The position numbers were made by a program, and so were the translations under genes. The notes below the pieces were generated by a model. It was not told the DNA's origin, made no database searches, and was given only the letters and a program-made list of their open reading frames with translations. Shown piece by piece: positions 17,207-25,553 of a stretch of DNA of 64,000 bases (within the stretch, counting starts at the first letter, position 1; every line of letters starts with the position of its first letter). Source of the DNA: Thalassobacillus devorans (GTDB lineage Bacteria > Bacillota > Bacilli > Bacillales > Halobacillaceae); contig NZ_FXEH01000006.1 of NCBI RefSeq assembly GCF_900176565.1, positions 434,001-498,000 of the forward strand, in the 5' to 3' direction.

Positions 17207-17815
17207 TTAAGCAACTTTGTTGACCGAGTCATTTCGTGAGGTGGAAAAACTGATGGAGATGAAGTAAACGACAGCTGCTACCGCGATGATGTAGAAGAAT
17301 AGGTTATATAGCGCATTCCATACTCCCATGAGTGAGAGAAAAGCTGGAATGGTAGCGGTGATCCACGACTGAACGAACGTGACTTTTCCTACATACGAGC
17401 CGATATCCATTTCCAGGCCTAGCAGTAAGAAGAAAAGCAGCCATAAGTAGGTCCACATTCCCCAGATGATGCCGAATTTCATGTCCCCAAACTGGAAAAA
17501 GTTCAATAAAGAAAATCCTCCGGCAATGACAGCTACCCATAGGCAATAGTAGCCAAGTCCGGTAGTGTTGAGGTCAAACAGGTTCGTCAATCCGACGTAC
17601 AGGTAGGTGAAACCGAACAGGAAGATCCCGGAAGCATTCAAGATGACCGTCGTGTCCCCATTGGCAGTAATAATTAAGTAAAGCGGGGTAATGACTTGCA
17701 AGGTACCGACAAAAAGATTAAAAACAGCGGCACTTTTCCCATCTACCCGATTCAAAAGCATCAATCCGTTGACAAACAGAACAGCCCCGACATAGAGCAA
17801 ACCGACATTAGACAT
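17207..17815 (-). CDS. amiS: AmiS/UreI-family amide or urea channel
   Basis: A 202-residue integral membrane protein with six or seven helices from the start (MSNVGLLYVGAVLFVNGLML). It matches the AmiS/UreI family that lets urea or short amides across the membrane. The start at 17815 is preferred to the longer frame because GGAAGGAG lies before it and the protein then begins as family members do. It overlaps the chaperone gene's stop by a few bases. Grouped with amidase and formamidase, amides rather than urea are the likely substrate; no urease gene is in the window. Confidence 0.9.
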   Translation of the reverse strand: MSNVGLLYVGAVLFVNGLMLLNRVDGKSAAVFNLFVGTLQVITPLYLIITANGDTTVILNASGIFLFGFTYLYVGLTNLFDLNTTGLGYYCLWVAVIAGGFSLLNFFQFGDMKFGIIWGMWTYLWLLFFLLLGLEMDIGSYVGKVTFVQSWITATIPAFLSLMGVWNALYNLFFYIIAVAAVVYFISISFSTSRNDSVNKVA

Positions 17816-17816
17816 G

Positions 17817-18881
17817 CTAATCTTCTCCTTCCAGGGGACTGACAACGACCTCTCCATTGCTTAGAGAAGCTCTTAGCGCTCCGTTCGGTATCTTACGCAT
17901 CGCTAAAGCGACTGGAAGTTCCAGGTACTTTCGTAAACATCGTTTCAAGGCTCTCGCTCCGTACTTTTGATCATAGCCTTTGGAAATCAGCAGCTGACGT
18001 ACATCCTCATCGACTTCCAGGTGATAGTTTTTCTTCTTAAGGCGACCATTCAGGAGGTGAAGCTGGGATGCTAAAATTTCTCTCATTGTATCTTTTTTCA
18101 GCCACTGAAAGGTGAGTACATCATCGATACGGTTGATGAATTCTGGTGGAAACGTGTCTTCGAGTTCTTCGTTGATCAATTGCTTCACAAGAGAGTCTTC
18201 TTTCATCTTCCAGTGGGTCGGCTTCGATCGGTGAAACAGTCGTTTCATTTTTTTCCGAACAGTGGGATCGATATAATCTCCCATATCTCTCGAGCCGATA
18301 TTGCTGGTCATGAATATTAGGGTGTTGTGAAAATCAATGCGTTGCTCCCCGGACGTCAGGATAAGCGTGCCGGTATCAAAAACATTGAGCAAAGCTTGAA
18401 TGACCGGTTCGCTTGCTTTTTCCAGTTCATCAAACAAGACGATGCCTGGTTTACTGAAACTACCTTCGATCAGTTCATTGTCAAAAATACTGGAACCTTC
18501 CTTACTCCCGACATAACCGGGAGGAGCACCGGTAAGTGCCGCTGCGTAATGTTCCTGCGACAACGTATTCATATCGACCCGGCAATAATGTTCCGGGTCC
18601 CCATGAATAGATTTCGCAAGCGCGCGGACGGTCTCCGTTTTGCCCACCCCGGTCGGTCCAAGAAATAAAGCGACATAAAGCGGACGATAAGGATCGCCGA
18701 TGTCCGCTTTCACAATATGGAGCATATCTTCCAAATGCTTGAGGACGTGGTCTTGTCCATAAATCGAGGATGTAAGGTGGTCCATGACATCCTCGGTTTT
18801 GAACGTGAATCGGGAGGTTGGATCTTTTTGTCTTTCGATTTGTTCTTCATTTGCTTTTATTTGGTCATTGATAAATGGCAT
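17817..18881 (-). CDS. amiB: AmiB-like AAA+ ATPase (ClpB/ClpX-related chaperone)
   Basis: A 354-residue single-ring AAA+ protein. Walker A is GPTGVGKTETVRALAKS, pore loop GAPPGYVGSKEG, Walker B IVLFDELEKASE, sensor 1 MTSNIGSRD, arginine finger PEFINRIDDVLTF and sensor 2 KYGARALKR. The AAA_2 and Clp D2-small domains are complete, but there is no N-terminal substrate domain or ClpP-binding loop that I can see. This is the size and make-up of AmiB of the Pseudomonas amidase operon. It sits between amiE and amiS as there. A role in folding or assembling amidase or channel is inferred from context. Confidence 0.85.
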   Translation of the reverse strand: MPFINDQIKANEEQIERQKDPTSRFTFKTEDVMDHLTSSIYGQDHVLKHLEDMLHIVKADIGDPYRPLYVALFLGPTGVGKTETVRALAKSIHGDPEHYCRVDMNTLSQEHYAAALTGAPPGYVGSKEGSSIFDNELIEGSFSKPGIVLFDELEKASEPVIQALLNVFDTGTLILTSGEQRIDFHNTLIFMTSNIGSRDMGDYIDPTVRKKMKRLFHRSKPTHWKMKEDSLVKQLINEELEDTFPPEFINRIDDVLTFQWLKKDTMREILASQLHLLNGRLKKKNYHLEVDEDVRQLLISKGYDQKYGARALKRCLRKYLELPVALAMRKIPNGALRASLSNGEVVVSPLEGED

Positions 18882-18930
18882 CTTCTATCCTCCTCAAAAA
18901 GAAGGGCATCTTAGGTTTGTTCACGGCCGG

Positions 18931-19980
18931 TCATTTCTTTCCGGCTACTCGTTCCTGTGGTTCATGATGAAGGCCTTCAATTGGGCACTCTGCGGTTCCG
19001 ACGGTCTTGCGGGTGATTTGTTCGACATTTTCTTTCGCTTGTTCCGCATCCATGACCCATGTCCGGTAGAACTCGAATGGACAATCTGCTACACCGTCAT
19101 CACTGTCTCCCGATTTGATCGTACCGGTGTAACCGCGATGCAGCAGCTTGAATAAATGGTTTTGAGATTGCCAGTTTGCTCTCGCGTCCCGGATCTGAGA
19201 GACAGAGAGTTCCGCATATTGGATACCGTTTTCCTCTGTACCACAGGCACCAAGGGTTCCGCCGTCAAAACCGATGATGCTGGAATGACCGAAGTAAGAG
19301 TAGACGCCATCGAAGCCGGTTGCGTTGGCCACCGCAACATAGGAGTTGTTCATCCAGGCCATCGTTTTAGGTACCATGATCTGTTGTTCTTTCGATGGAT
19401 ACATGTAACCCTGACAGCGGACAATCAATTCGGCACCTTTCATCGCACAGTCCCGCCAGATTTCCGGATAGTTTCCGTCATCACAGATAATCAGACTGAT
19501 ATTCATTCCCTTTGGACCCTCGACGACATGCGTGGAGTTACCAGGATACCAAGGCTCGACCGGGTTCCAAGGAAGGATCTTGCGATATTTCTGAACAATT
19601 TTTCCTTCGTTGTTCATGAGGATTAATGTATTATATGGTGTCTTGTCCGGGTGATCCTCGTGTTTTTCGCCGGTTAAAGAGAAAACTCCCCAAACGTTTG
19701 CTTTTCTGCATGCTTTTGCAAAAATATCCGTTTCTTCACCTGGAATCGTAGTAGCCGTATCATACATTTCCTGTTCGTCATACATGATACCCATGGTGCT
19801 ATATTCCGGGAAAATGACTAAATCCATCCCGGGAAGGCCTTTTTTCATGCCGACGATCATATCCGCAATGTTTTCGCAGTTTTCCAGCACCTCCTCCTTG
19901 GTATGAAGTCTTGGCATTTTGTAATTGACGACTGCAACTCCCACCGTGTCATTACTGCTTCCGATATCCCCATGTCTCAT
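18931..19980 (-). CDS. amiE: Aliphatic amidase
   Basis: A 349-residue nitrilase-superfamily enzyme that hydrolyses short aliphatic amides to the acid and ammonia. With the ATG at 19980 (SD AAAGGAG) the numbering matches Pseudomonas AmiE exactly: Glu59 in FPEYS, Lys134 in KYRKILPW, Cys166 in [12 protein letters not shown] longer frame would begin at the predicted sigma-54 transcription start, so it can be excluded. The opening [20 protein letters not shown] is typical. It is the first gene of the operon amiE-amiB-amiS-fmdA-fmdB. Confidence 0.95.
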   Translation of the reverse strand: MRHGDIGSSNDTVGVAVVNYKMPRLHTKEEVLENCENIADMIVGMKKGLPGMDLVIFPEYSTMGIMYDEQEMYDTATTIPGEETDIFAKACRKANVWGVFSLTGEKHEDHPDKTPYNTLILMNNEGKIVQKYRKILPWNPVEPWYPGNSTHVVEGPKGMNISLIICDDGNYPEIWRDCAMKGAELIVRCQGYMYPSKEQQIMVPKTMAWMNNSYVAVANATGFDGVYSYFGHSSIIGFDGGTLGACGTEENGIQYAELSVSQIRDARANWQSQNHLFKLLHRGYTGTIKSGDSDDGVADCPFEFYRTWVMDAEQAKENVEQITRKTVGTAECPIEGLHHEPQERVAGKK

Positions 19981-20027
19981 TTGATAAAAACTCCTTTCAT
20001 GAATTTTTTTCTTCATCTTTTTAATAA

Positions 20028-20043
20028 TGCAAGATCCGTGCCA
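20028..20043 (-). promoter_or_regulatory. Sigma-54 (-24/-12) promoter of the amide operon
   Basis: Read on the minus strand: TGGCAC-GGATC-TTGCA, a full match to TGGCAC-N5-TTGCW, with GG-to-GC spacing of 12. It points at amiE; transcription should start near 20017, leaving a leader of about 37 bases. Confidence 0.9.
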
Positions 20044-20096
20044 AAGTGAAAATTGCAGTATTCAGGCACTTTTACACGAAAATATTTTTGGAAGTG

Positions 20097-20111
20097 TGTC
20101 AAAATGGGACA
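20097..20111. promoter_or_regulatory. Candidate enhancer site for the amide regulator
   Basis: TGTC-N7-GACA palindrome, about 55 bases upstream of the amiE -24 element and between the divergent genes. A weaker relative (TGTCCTAATTTGAAACA) lies at about 20172-20188. Suitable placement for an activator of sigma-54 polymerase; binding is inference. Confidence 0.35.
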
Positions 20112-20126
20112 TATTATATCAGATAA

Positions 20127-20154
20127 TTCAAAAAAGTGGGAAAAATAGTATAAT
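20127..20154 (+). promoter_or_regulatory. Sigma-A-type promoter of the amide regulator
   Basis: TTCAAA, 16 bases, TATAAT at 20149-20154, about 68 bases before the regulator ATG. The -35 is weak. Its overlap with the shared regulatory region would allow autoregulation. Confidence 0.45.
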
Positions 20155-20221
20155 AGAGTTGTGCAGCTAGAGTGTCCTAATTTGAAACAGCTTTCTCATA
20201 ATAGAACAGGAGGAATGATGC

Positions 20222-22489
20222 ATGAAAATAGGTTTGCTCTTCTCACTGACAGGGACAACTGCGATTACGGAACGCGGCCAGTGTGCCATGGCCCAATACG
20301 CGGTTTATGAGTTCAACAAAACGCATAAACCAGTGGAGGTTATCATTCGTGATATTGCTTCTGACCCTGTCAAAGCTGCCGCTGAAGCTGAACTGTTAGC
20401 TCAGAATGGTGTGAAAATATTTGTCGGATGCTATACATCTGCCTGCCGAAAAGCCATCCTTCCGGTTTTGGAAAAATACGAGTGCATGCTTGTCTATCCG
20501 ACGTTATATGAAGGGATGGAATGCCATGCGAATGTTTTCTATACAGGAGAAGTACCGAATCAGCAGGTACATATATTATTGGATTTTTTAACATACCAGT
20601 ATGGCAAAAAGGTCTACTGTATCGGAACGGATTATATTTACCCGCGGGAGACGAACATTCAAGTGAAAAAATATATGAAAGAAAAAGAAGGAGCAGTGGT
20701 TGGGGAGTACTATGTGCCGTTTGGACATAAGCAATTCTTTACGATCCTTCAGGATGTGATGGTTAAAAAGCCTGATGCTATCTTTTTGACATTGGTCGGA
20801 TCGAGCGTCATTCCGTTCTATGAAACCTATTATGAGCTGGGAATAGACCCGGAAGCGATCCCTGTGTTCAGTCCGATTACAAAAGAAACAGAAATTGCTG
20901 CCATGAAACCGGAATATGCAGCGGGACACTATGGCGCTGCCAGTTATTTTCAGTCATTAGATAACGATGATAATCAACGCTTCTTACGAGAATTCAGGCG
21001 CCATACGAAACACGACCAGGTGGTTTCTTCTGTGATGTACAATACATATTTAGGTACCAAACTGACCCTGGAAGCGATTATGCAGGCACAAACCACAGAG
21101 TTCCGGTCGATCTTTTATGAATTGAGCAGCCGGAAAATCGAATCAGCCTGCGGATCCATTTTAGTAGAAGATAACTATCGTCACCTGGCAAGGCCTTCCC
21201 GGATTGGCAGGGTGATGGACGATGGCCAATTTTCTATTGTCTGGGATTCTTCTGGTAAAATCAGTGCCAGACCTTTTATGGAAAAAAAGACAGAACAGCC
21301 CCGACTCGAATCCGATGTTATCGATTTATTGACCCAGATCAGTGAGGAAGCAGTTGTGGTGCTATCTAATCAAAATGAAATCGTTTATTCTTCACAAAAA
21401 GCAAACCAGCTGATCCAGCAGCATGCCAACGGAATAAAATCTCCCTCCTCTTTAGTCAAGTTAGAAAGCTCCTTCCATTTAAACTATTATAAAGCGCAAG
21501 ACCAAAAATTGATGGTCATCACACCAAAGCCAGCGATATCGATCAATCAGTCGCCGAAGAAATTTGATAAGATTAAGACATTAAATGAAGCGTTTAAAAA
21601 ACAGCTAGAAATCGGAGAAGTCGCCGCCAAATCTACAGCCAACGTCCTGATTACAGGAGAAACAGGAACAGGGAAAGAAGTAATGGCAAGAGCAATTCAT
21701 ATGGAAAGCGATCGGAAGGAGGAGCCCTTTGTTGCGGTGAATACCGGTGCGATTCCTAAAGACTTAATTGCCAGTGAACTCTTCGGCTACACAGGCGGAT
21801 CGTTCACCGGTGCAAAAAAAGGCGGCGGGATCGGGAAGTTTGAAGCAGCTAATGGCGGAACGCTGTTTTTAGATGAAATCGGAGACATGCCCTACGAATT
21901 GCAAGTAGCGTTATTACGTGTGATAGAATCCAGAAAAATTGTGCGGGTCGGTGACCATCTGGAACGGGATGTTGATGTAAGAATTATCGCAGCGACCAAC
22001 CGTAACCTGAAAGATGAGATTGCTTTTAATGGCACGTTTCGTTCCGACCTATACTACCGCCTGAATGTCCTTTCGATCGATATACCTCCATTGAGACAAA
22101 GGAAAGAGGACCTTGCCCAGTTAGTAGATGATATTATCGAAGAAATCTGCGATAAGTATAGAAGCAGTCCGAAAAAGATAAGCAGTAAAGCCATAGAAAA
22201 AATCAGTAACTATCCGTGGCCGGGAAATGTGAGAGAGCTGAAAAACATATTGGAGCAGGCAGTTTTGTTTGCCCACAACCAGGAAGAAATAGAGGTCCAA
22301 CACCTCCCGGAGGAATTGTATGTAGAGAATGAACGTTATGTTAGTTCGAGAAGTTCGCTTAAAAATAATGAAAGGGAATTAATCCAGGAAGTGATCAAGT
22401 CGTCGAGTTCGATTACGGATGCAGCTAAAACTCTTGGTATTTCAAGGAGCACGTTGTATAGGAAGTTGAAGGAATATAAATTGTCGTAG
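20222..22489 (+). CDS. Amide-sensing sigma-54 activator: AmiC-like binding domain fused to AAA+ and HTH
   Basis: A 755-residue cytoplasmic protein with no signal peptide. Residues 1-360 are a type I periplasmic-binding domain of the AmiC/UrtA kind (KIGLLFSLTGTTAITERGQC, YPTLYEGMECHANVFYTGE, YCIGTDYIYPRETN). Residues 365-440 look like a degenerate PAS or linker. The sigma-54 AAA+ module follows: GETGTGKE at about 477, loop GSFTGA at about 525 (Ser for the usual Ala), [24 protein letters not shown]. The end is a FIS-type helix-turn-helix (ITDAAKTLGISRSTLYRKLK). The gene is divergent from the amide operon. In Pseudomonas the same ligand fold (AmiC) controls an antiterminator; here it appears wired to sigma-54 activation. 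Confidence 0.93.
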   Translation: MKIGLLFSLTGTTAITERGQCAMAQYAVYEFNKTHKPVEVIIRDIASDPVKAAAEAELLAQNGVKIFVGCYTSACRKAILPVLEKYECMLVYPTLYEGMECHANVFYTGEVPNQQVHILLDFLTYQYGKKVYCIGTDYIYPRETNIQVKKYMKEKEGAVVGEYYVPFGHKQFFTILQDVMVKKPDAIFLTLVGSSVIPFYETYYELGIDPEAIPVFSPITKETEIAAMKPEYAAGHYGAASYFQSLDNDDNQRFLREFRRHTKHDQVVSSVMYNTYLGTKLTLEAIMQAQTTEFRSIFYELSSRKIESACGSILVEDNYRHLARPSRIGRVMDDGQFSIVWDSSGKISARPFMEKKTEQPRLESDVIDLLTQISEEAVVVLSNQNEIVYSSQKANQLIQQHANGIKSPSSLVKLESSFHLNYYKAQDQKLMVITPKPAISINQSPKKFDKIKTLNEAFKKQLEIGEVAAKSTANVLITGETGTGKEVMARAIHMESDRKEEPFVAVNTGAIPKDLIASELFGYTGGSFTGAKKGGGIGKFEAANGGTLFLDEIGDMPYELQVALLRVIESRKIVRVGDHLERDVDVRIIAATNRNLKDEIAFNGTFRSDLYYRLNVLSIDIPPLRQRKEDLAQLVDDIIEEICDKYRSSPKKISSKAIEKISNYPWPGNVRELKNILEQAVLFAHNQEEIEVQHLPEELYVENERYVSSRSSLKNNERELIQEVIKSSSSITDAAKTLGISRSTLYRKLKEYKLS

Positions 22490-22510
22490 TCAATATTTTG
22501 TATATAATAA

Positions 22511-22564
22511 AAGTGCCTGAGCCCCAGTGATTTAACGCTTTACCTTAGTGGGGGTCAGGCACTT
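22511..22564. repeat. GCCTGA-CCCC hairpin repeat, copy 2, with T-tract
   Basis: AAGTGCCTGAGCCCCAGTG pairs with TAGTGGGGGTCAGGCACTT, followed by TTTTT. It ends the regulator transcript and also forms the last codons of the truncated transposase on the other strand. Confidence 0.75.
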
Positions 22565-23099
22565 TTTTTAGAGATTCAAAAACTTGAACATAGAATCCAT
22601 TACTACGTGGAAAAGAGATAACAAGATACGGAAGATCAACCATCTTTCCTTCTCTTACGAAAGGGCCTTCTCCGAAGTCTACTTGCGCAGCTCCGGGCTT
22701 ACTTTCTAATGGCAGAGAGGCATCTTCCCCTTCGTCTAATAGTTCTTTTTTTCTCCGGGACACGTAATTACGAACACTTCTTTCTGAACCCTTGAAGCCA
22801 TCCTCCTTCAACAACTGCCATATGCGTTTGGCAGTCCTTCTGTACTTTTTCTTTTTCTTCATGTCATCCTTCAACCATTTATCAATCGTGGGCTTTACGG
22901 GATCCATAACAGGTGCTGGTTGGTTCTTTTTTGAGTTATCCTTTTTGTACGAAGGGTCGAACTTGTCTTGGTCTGCATACTTTTTCACAGTACGGTAGTC
23001 CGTGTTTGTCCGCCTCCCCACATCGGAATAGCTGCACCCTTTTTTATTTACTTCTTTCCTGATATACTCAATGTCAGTCACTTCTAACATCTCCTTCAT
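22545..23099 (-). pseudogene. IS21-family transposase (IstA), C-terminally truncated
   Basis: ATG at 23099 with GGAGG. The 184 residues hold an N-terminal helix-turn-helix (YSDVGRRTNTDYRTVKKYAD), a second basic helical region and the first Asp of the integrase-like core (AAQVDFGEGPFV). About 300 further residues are missing. The frame ends inside the hairpin repeat at 22511-22564, whose bases encode the last residues. It differs from the complete IS21 element at 24753-27258, so the island has taken at least two IS21-type insertions. Confidence 0.8.
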
Positions 23100-23624
23100 G
23101 ACCTCCTGTCCTTAATTGGTTGCTCAACAGGAAGTCTATTAATTTCAGGGATTGTTAGCAAGTGGCTTTTTTTGTTTTTAGCCTTCTTAGGCAACCAACA
23201 TAGAAGGCCTTCCGTAACCTACATTTTTAGAATGCCATAAACACCTTTACAAGAAGAAGCACATTCCTAAAAATCCAATGGAGAATATAACGTTATTGAA
23301 AGATAGGAAACATGTAATTCCTACGTTCTCAAAAGAACAATTAAATACGTTGTTTAATCAATCCGATTTAACTACGTTTACGGGAGTGGCGGGGAACGGG
23401 GGAAGCCCCCCTAGAAGTCCCTCAACCCGAATGATTTACGTATCTATTTTTAAAAAACCTCCCCGTGTCCATTTACTTAAATTCCCATTTCTGCAAAATA
23501 TATATTTTCACAAAAAATTAGGGTGTTTTGTGCTATTTAAGTCGATAAGTTTAGTGCAGAAGTTCCATAGATTAAAAATTTCCTATATACTAGAATTAGA
23601 AAAATTTGTTATGGGGGTAATAAA
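23100..23624. other. Gap with element debris before the CBASS genes
   Basis: Apart from the integrase scrap at 23251-23385, this stretch has a G/C-rich patch (GGGGGAAGCCCCCC, near 23399-23412) that could fold as a short hairpin. AT-rich DNA with TATACT near 23584 then leads into the cyclase gene. I see no intact gene. Confidence 0.5.
23251..23385 (+). pseudogene. Tyrosine recombinase (integrase) fragment
   Basis: Reads KKKHIPKNPMENITLLKDRK, then HVIPTFSKEQLNTLFNQSDL and TTFTG. This is the segment joining the core-binding domain to the catalytic domain in phage-integrase-family proteins, where GVRDYTIMLLLLETG would normally follow. Both sides break off, and no catalytic Arg, His or Tyr remains. 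It marks old integration at the left side of the defence island. Confidence 0.6.
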
Positions 23625-24422
23625 ATGTCAGTTAACGGGTACTTAACAACTTTATCGAGTAATCTTGTACTATCTTCAAGCGAAAATTCAAGTATTAGAA
23701 CTTCCATTAGTACATTATCTTCCCGTTTAAATTCCTACTTTAATAATGGCCAGTTACATAAGCACTTTCAATTTGGTTCAAGTACAAGAGGAACAATACT
23801 TCCTAGAAAGGCTGATTCTAATTCGGATATAGATTATATGGTTGTATTTAAAAATCCAAATAATTATAAGCCAGAAACTTTGTTAAATTACCTACGTAAT
23901 TTCATGAAAGCTAAATATTCTCGTTCTGAAATATATAAAGATAGCCCAACAATGGTTTTAGAGTTAAATCACATTAAATTTGAACTAGTACCTGCTATAC
24001 AAGATTATTGGGGCAACCTCTCAATACCTTCAAGAACTAACTTCCTTTCAGATTGGATGTCGACAGACCCGACAGGTTTTAACGAAAGCCTGATAAATGC
24101 TAATCGGAATAATAACTCAAAAATTAAACCAGCTATAAGACTAATGAAATATTGGAATACAAATAAATTAAACTATTATTACTCATCGTTTTTGTTAGAA
24201 AAGTGGGTAGTAAATAAGTTTCATTATTCTTCCAGACCTTACATAAAGGATTATGTTTTCGATAGTATCGAATCTCTTTCCTACAATTATAACGACTCTC
24301 AATCATTTAAGGGTAAACTCGATAGGGCAAAACAAATTGTACACAATACAAGAATATATGAACACCAAGGGAAGCCGATATCTGCTGAAAATGAAATAAA
24401 GAAACTCTTTCCAGAATTTTAA
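23625..24422 (+). CDS. CBASS cyclase, CD-NTase (SMODS nucleotidyltransferase)
   Basis: A 265-residue nucleotidyltransferase. The signature is GSSTRGT at residues 51-57, followed by SDIDYMVVF with Asp68 and Asp70, and a third acidic residue in FELVPAI (Glu120). This is the metal-binding set of cGAS/DncV-like enzymes. A helical C-terminal half follows (IKPAIRLMKYWN). Such enzymes make a cyclic oligonucleotide when phage infects, and the messenger activates an effector. A 4TM effector gene starts 14 bases later, the usual compact type I CBASS layout. SD GGGGGT. Product nucleotide and clade cannot be set from motifs alone. Confidence 0.82.
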   Translation: MSVNGYLTTLSSNLVLSSSENSSIRTSISTLSSRLNSYFNNGQLHKHFQFGSSTRGTILPRKADSNSDIDYMVVFKNPNNYKPETLLNYLRNFMKAKYSRSEIYKDSPTMVLELNHIKFELVPAIQDYWGNLSIPSRTNFLSDWMSTDPTGFNESLINANRNNNSKIKPAIRLMKYWNTNKLNYYYSSFLLEKWVVNKFHYSSRPYIKDYVFDSIESLSYNYNDSQSFKGKLDRAKQIVHNTRIYEHQGKPISAENEIKKLFPEF

Positions 24423-24747
24423 GTGAGGTTATTTTTATGGTTGAGAGATATGATTCGTTAGATAAGCATTACTTAATAATTGAAAAGTTAAGCAAAACAG
24501 CTGAAAATCTCTTTTGGATAAATGCGTTTTTATCAATTGCAGTGTTTTTTGTAAATGATTATGATACCATAAAAAGCATTTTCCTATTCATTTTTATAGT
24601 TACAACAATAGGTTACTTTATAATCGAGAATTATTTAGGTGTATTTAAAATCCCAGAGGTTGAGGACAAAAGACGTGTACACCTTTTAACAAATTCCTTT
24701 AATGTTCCTTTAGATAATGAAAGAACTAATAAGTATTACAATAATGG

Positions 24748-24752
24748 ACTAG
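24748..24752. repeat. Target site duplication, left copy
   Basis: ACTAG, matched by ACTAG at 27259-27263. Five bases is within the 4-8 bp range for IS21-family insertions. Confidence 0.85.
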
Positions 24753-24788
24753 TGTGACCGTCAAGTAAAATGACACAATTTCTGCTTA

Positions 24789-25553
24789 TTAATTTGAAAC
24801 ACTTTGCTGCCCAAATATGGTTTTTCGATGCTTCATTCGCCAACTGTCTTCATTTAAATGAATGATTTCCACTCGATGCAATATACGATCTAGAATCGCA
24901 GTTGTAATTGCCTGATCTCCTAATAATTCCCCCCATTCTTTAGGACCTTTATTGGACGTTAATATAATCGATGTTTGATTGTATAAATCATTGATCAAAT
25001 GAAAAAACATATTGGCTTCCTGTTTGTCCATTGCCATAAACATTAAATCGTCAATGATAACTAGATCTGCTTCTCGTATTCTCTTCATTCTTGTTTTCGA
25101 TTTCCTTGTGATTTCTTCAGTCTTTAATACATGAATGAGATCACCCATCGTAGTAAAAATCACTTTATATCCTTGGTTGAGAGCCTCAATGCCCAGCCCA
25201 ATCGATAGGTGGGTTTTGCCGACGCCTGGCGGGCCAAGGAAAATAATATTATATAGCTGCTCCATCCACGTTAAGTCCTTTAACTGATTTAGTTTCTTCG
25301 AACTTAATGATTTCTGTTCTTTTAAATCGTATTCTTCCAAAGTGCTGAAAAACGGGAACGTCGCCCATTTAAACCGTTTCTCTAATAGCTTTTCTTCTCT
25401 GCGCTTTTGTTCATAGGTTGCTACATCCAGGAGAAACTGAGTAAAGGATGCGTCCTTTTGCTCAGCTTCTCTTATGAGTGTAGGAAGATGGTTAGCTGTT
25501 TCGGTCAGGCGGAGGGTTTTCATCAAATCTTGTAATTGATTCAGCTGACTCAA
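24789..25553 (-). CDS. istB: IS21 helper ATPase IstB
   Basis: A 254-residue AAA+ DnaC-like ATPase. Walker A is FLGPPGVGKTHLSIGLG, Walker B LVIIDDLMF and sensor 1 SIILTSNKG. The N-terminal IstB-like zone includes FTQFLLDVATYEQKRREEK. It remodels target DNA and recruits the IstA transposase. The start overlaps the istA stop by 4 bases, the usual IS21 coupling. It is complete. Confidence 0.93.
   Translation of the reverse strand: MSQLNQLQDLMKTLRLTETANHLPTLIREAEQKDASFTQFLLDVATYEQKRREEKLLEKRFKWATFPFFSTLEEYDLKEQKSLSSKKLNQLKDLTWMEQLYNIIFLGPPGVGKTHLSIGLGIEALNQGYKVIFTTMGDLIHVLKTEEITRKSKTRMKRIREADLVIIDDLMFMAMDKQEANMFFHLINDLYNQTSIILTSNKGPKEWGELLGDQAITTAILDRILHRVEIIHLNEDSWRMKHRKTIFGQQSVSN

Noticed and set aside
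23278-23646. A 122-codon frame overlapping the start of the CBASS cyclase gene
   Set aside because: Only its first 36 codons resemble an integrase; the rest is unrelated sequence after a break point. Kept as an integrase fragment, not as a gene.
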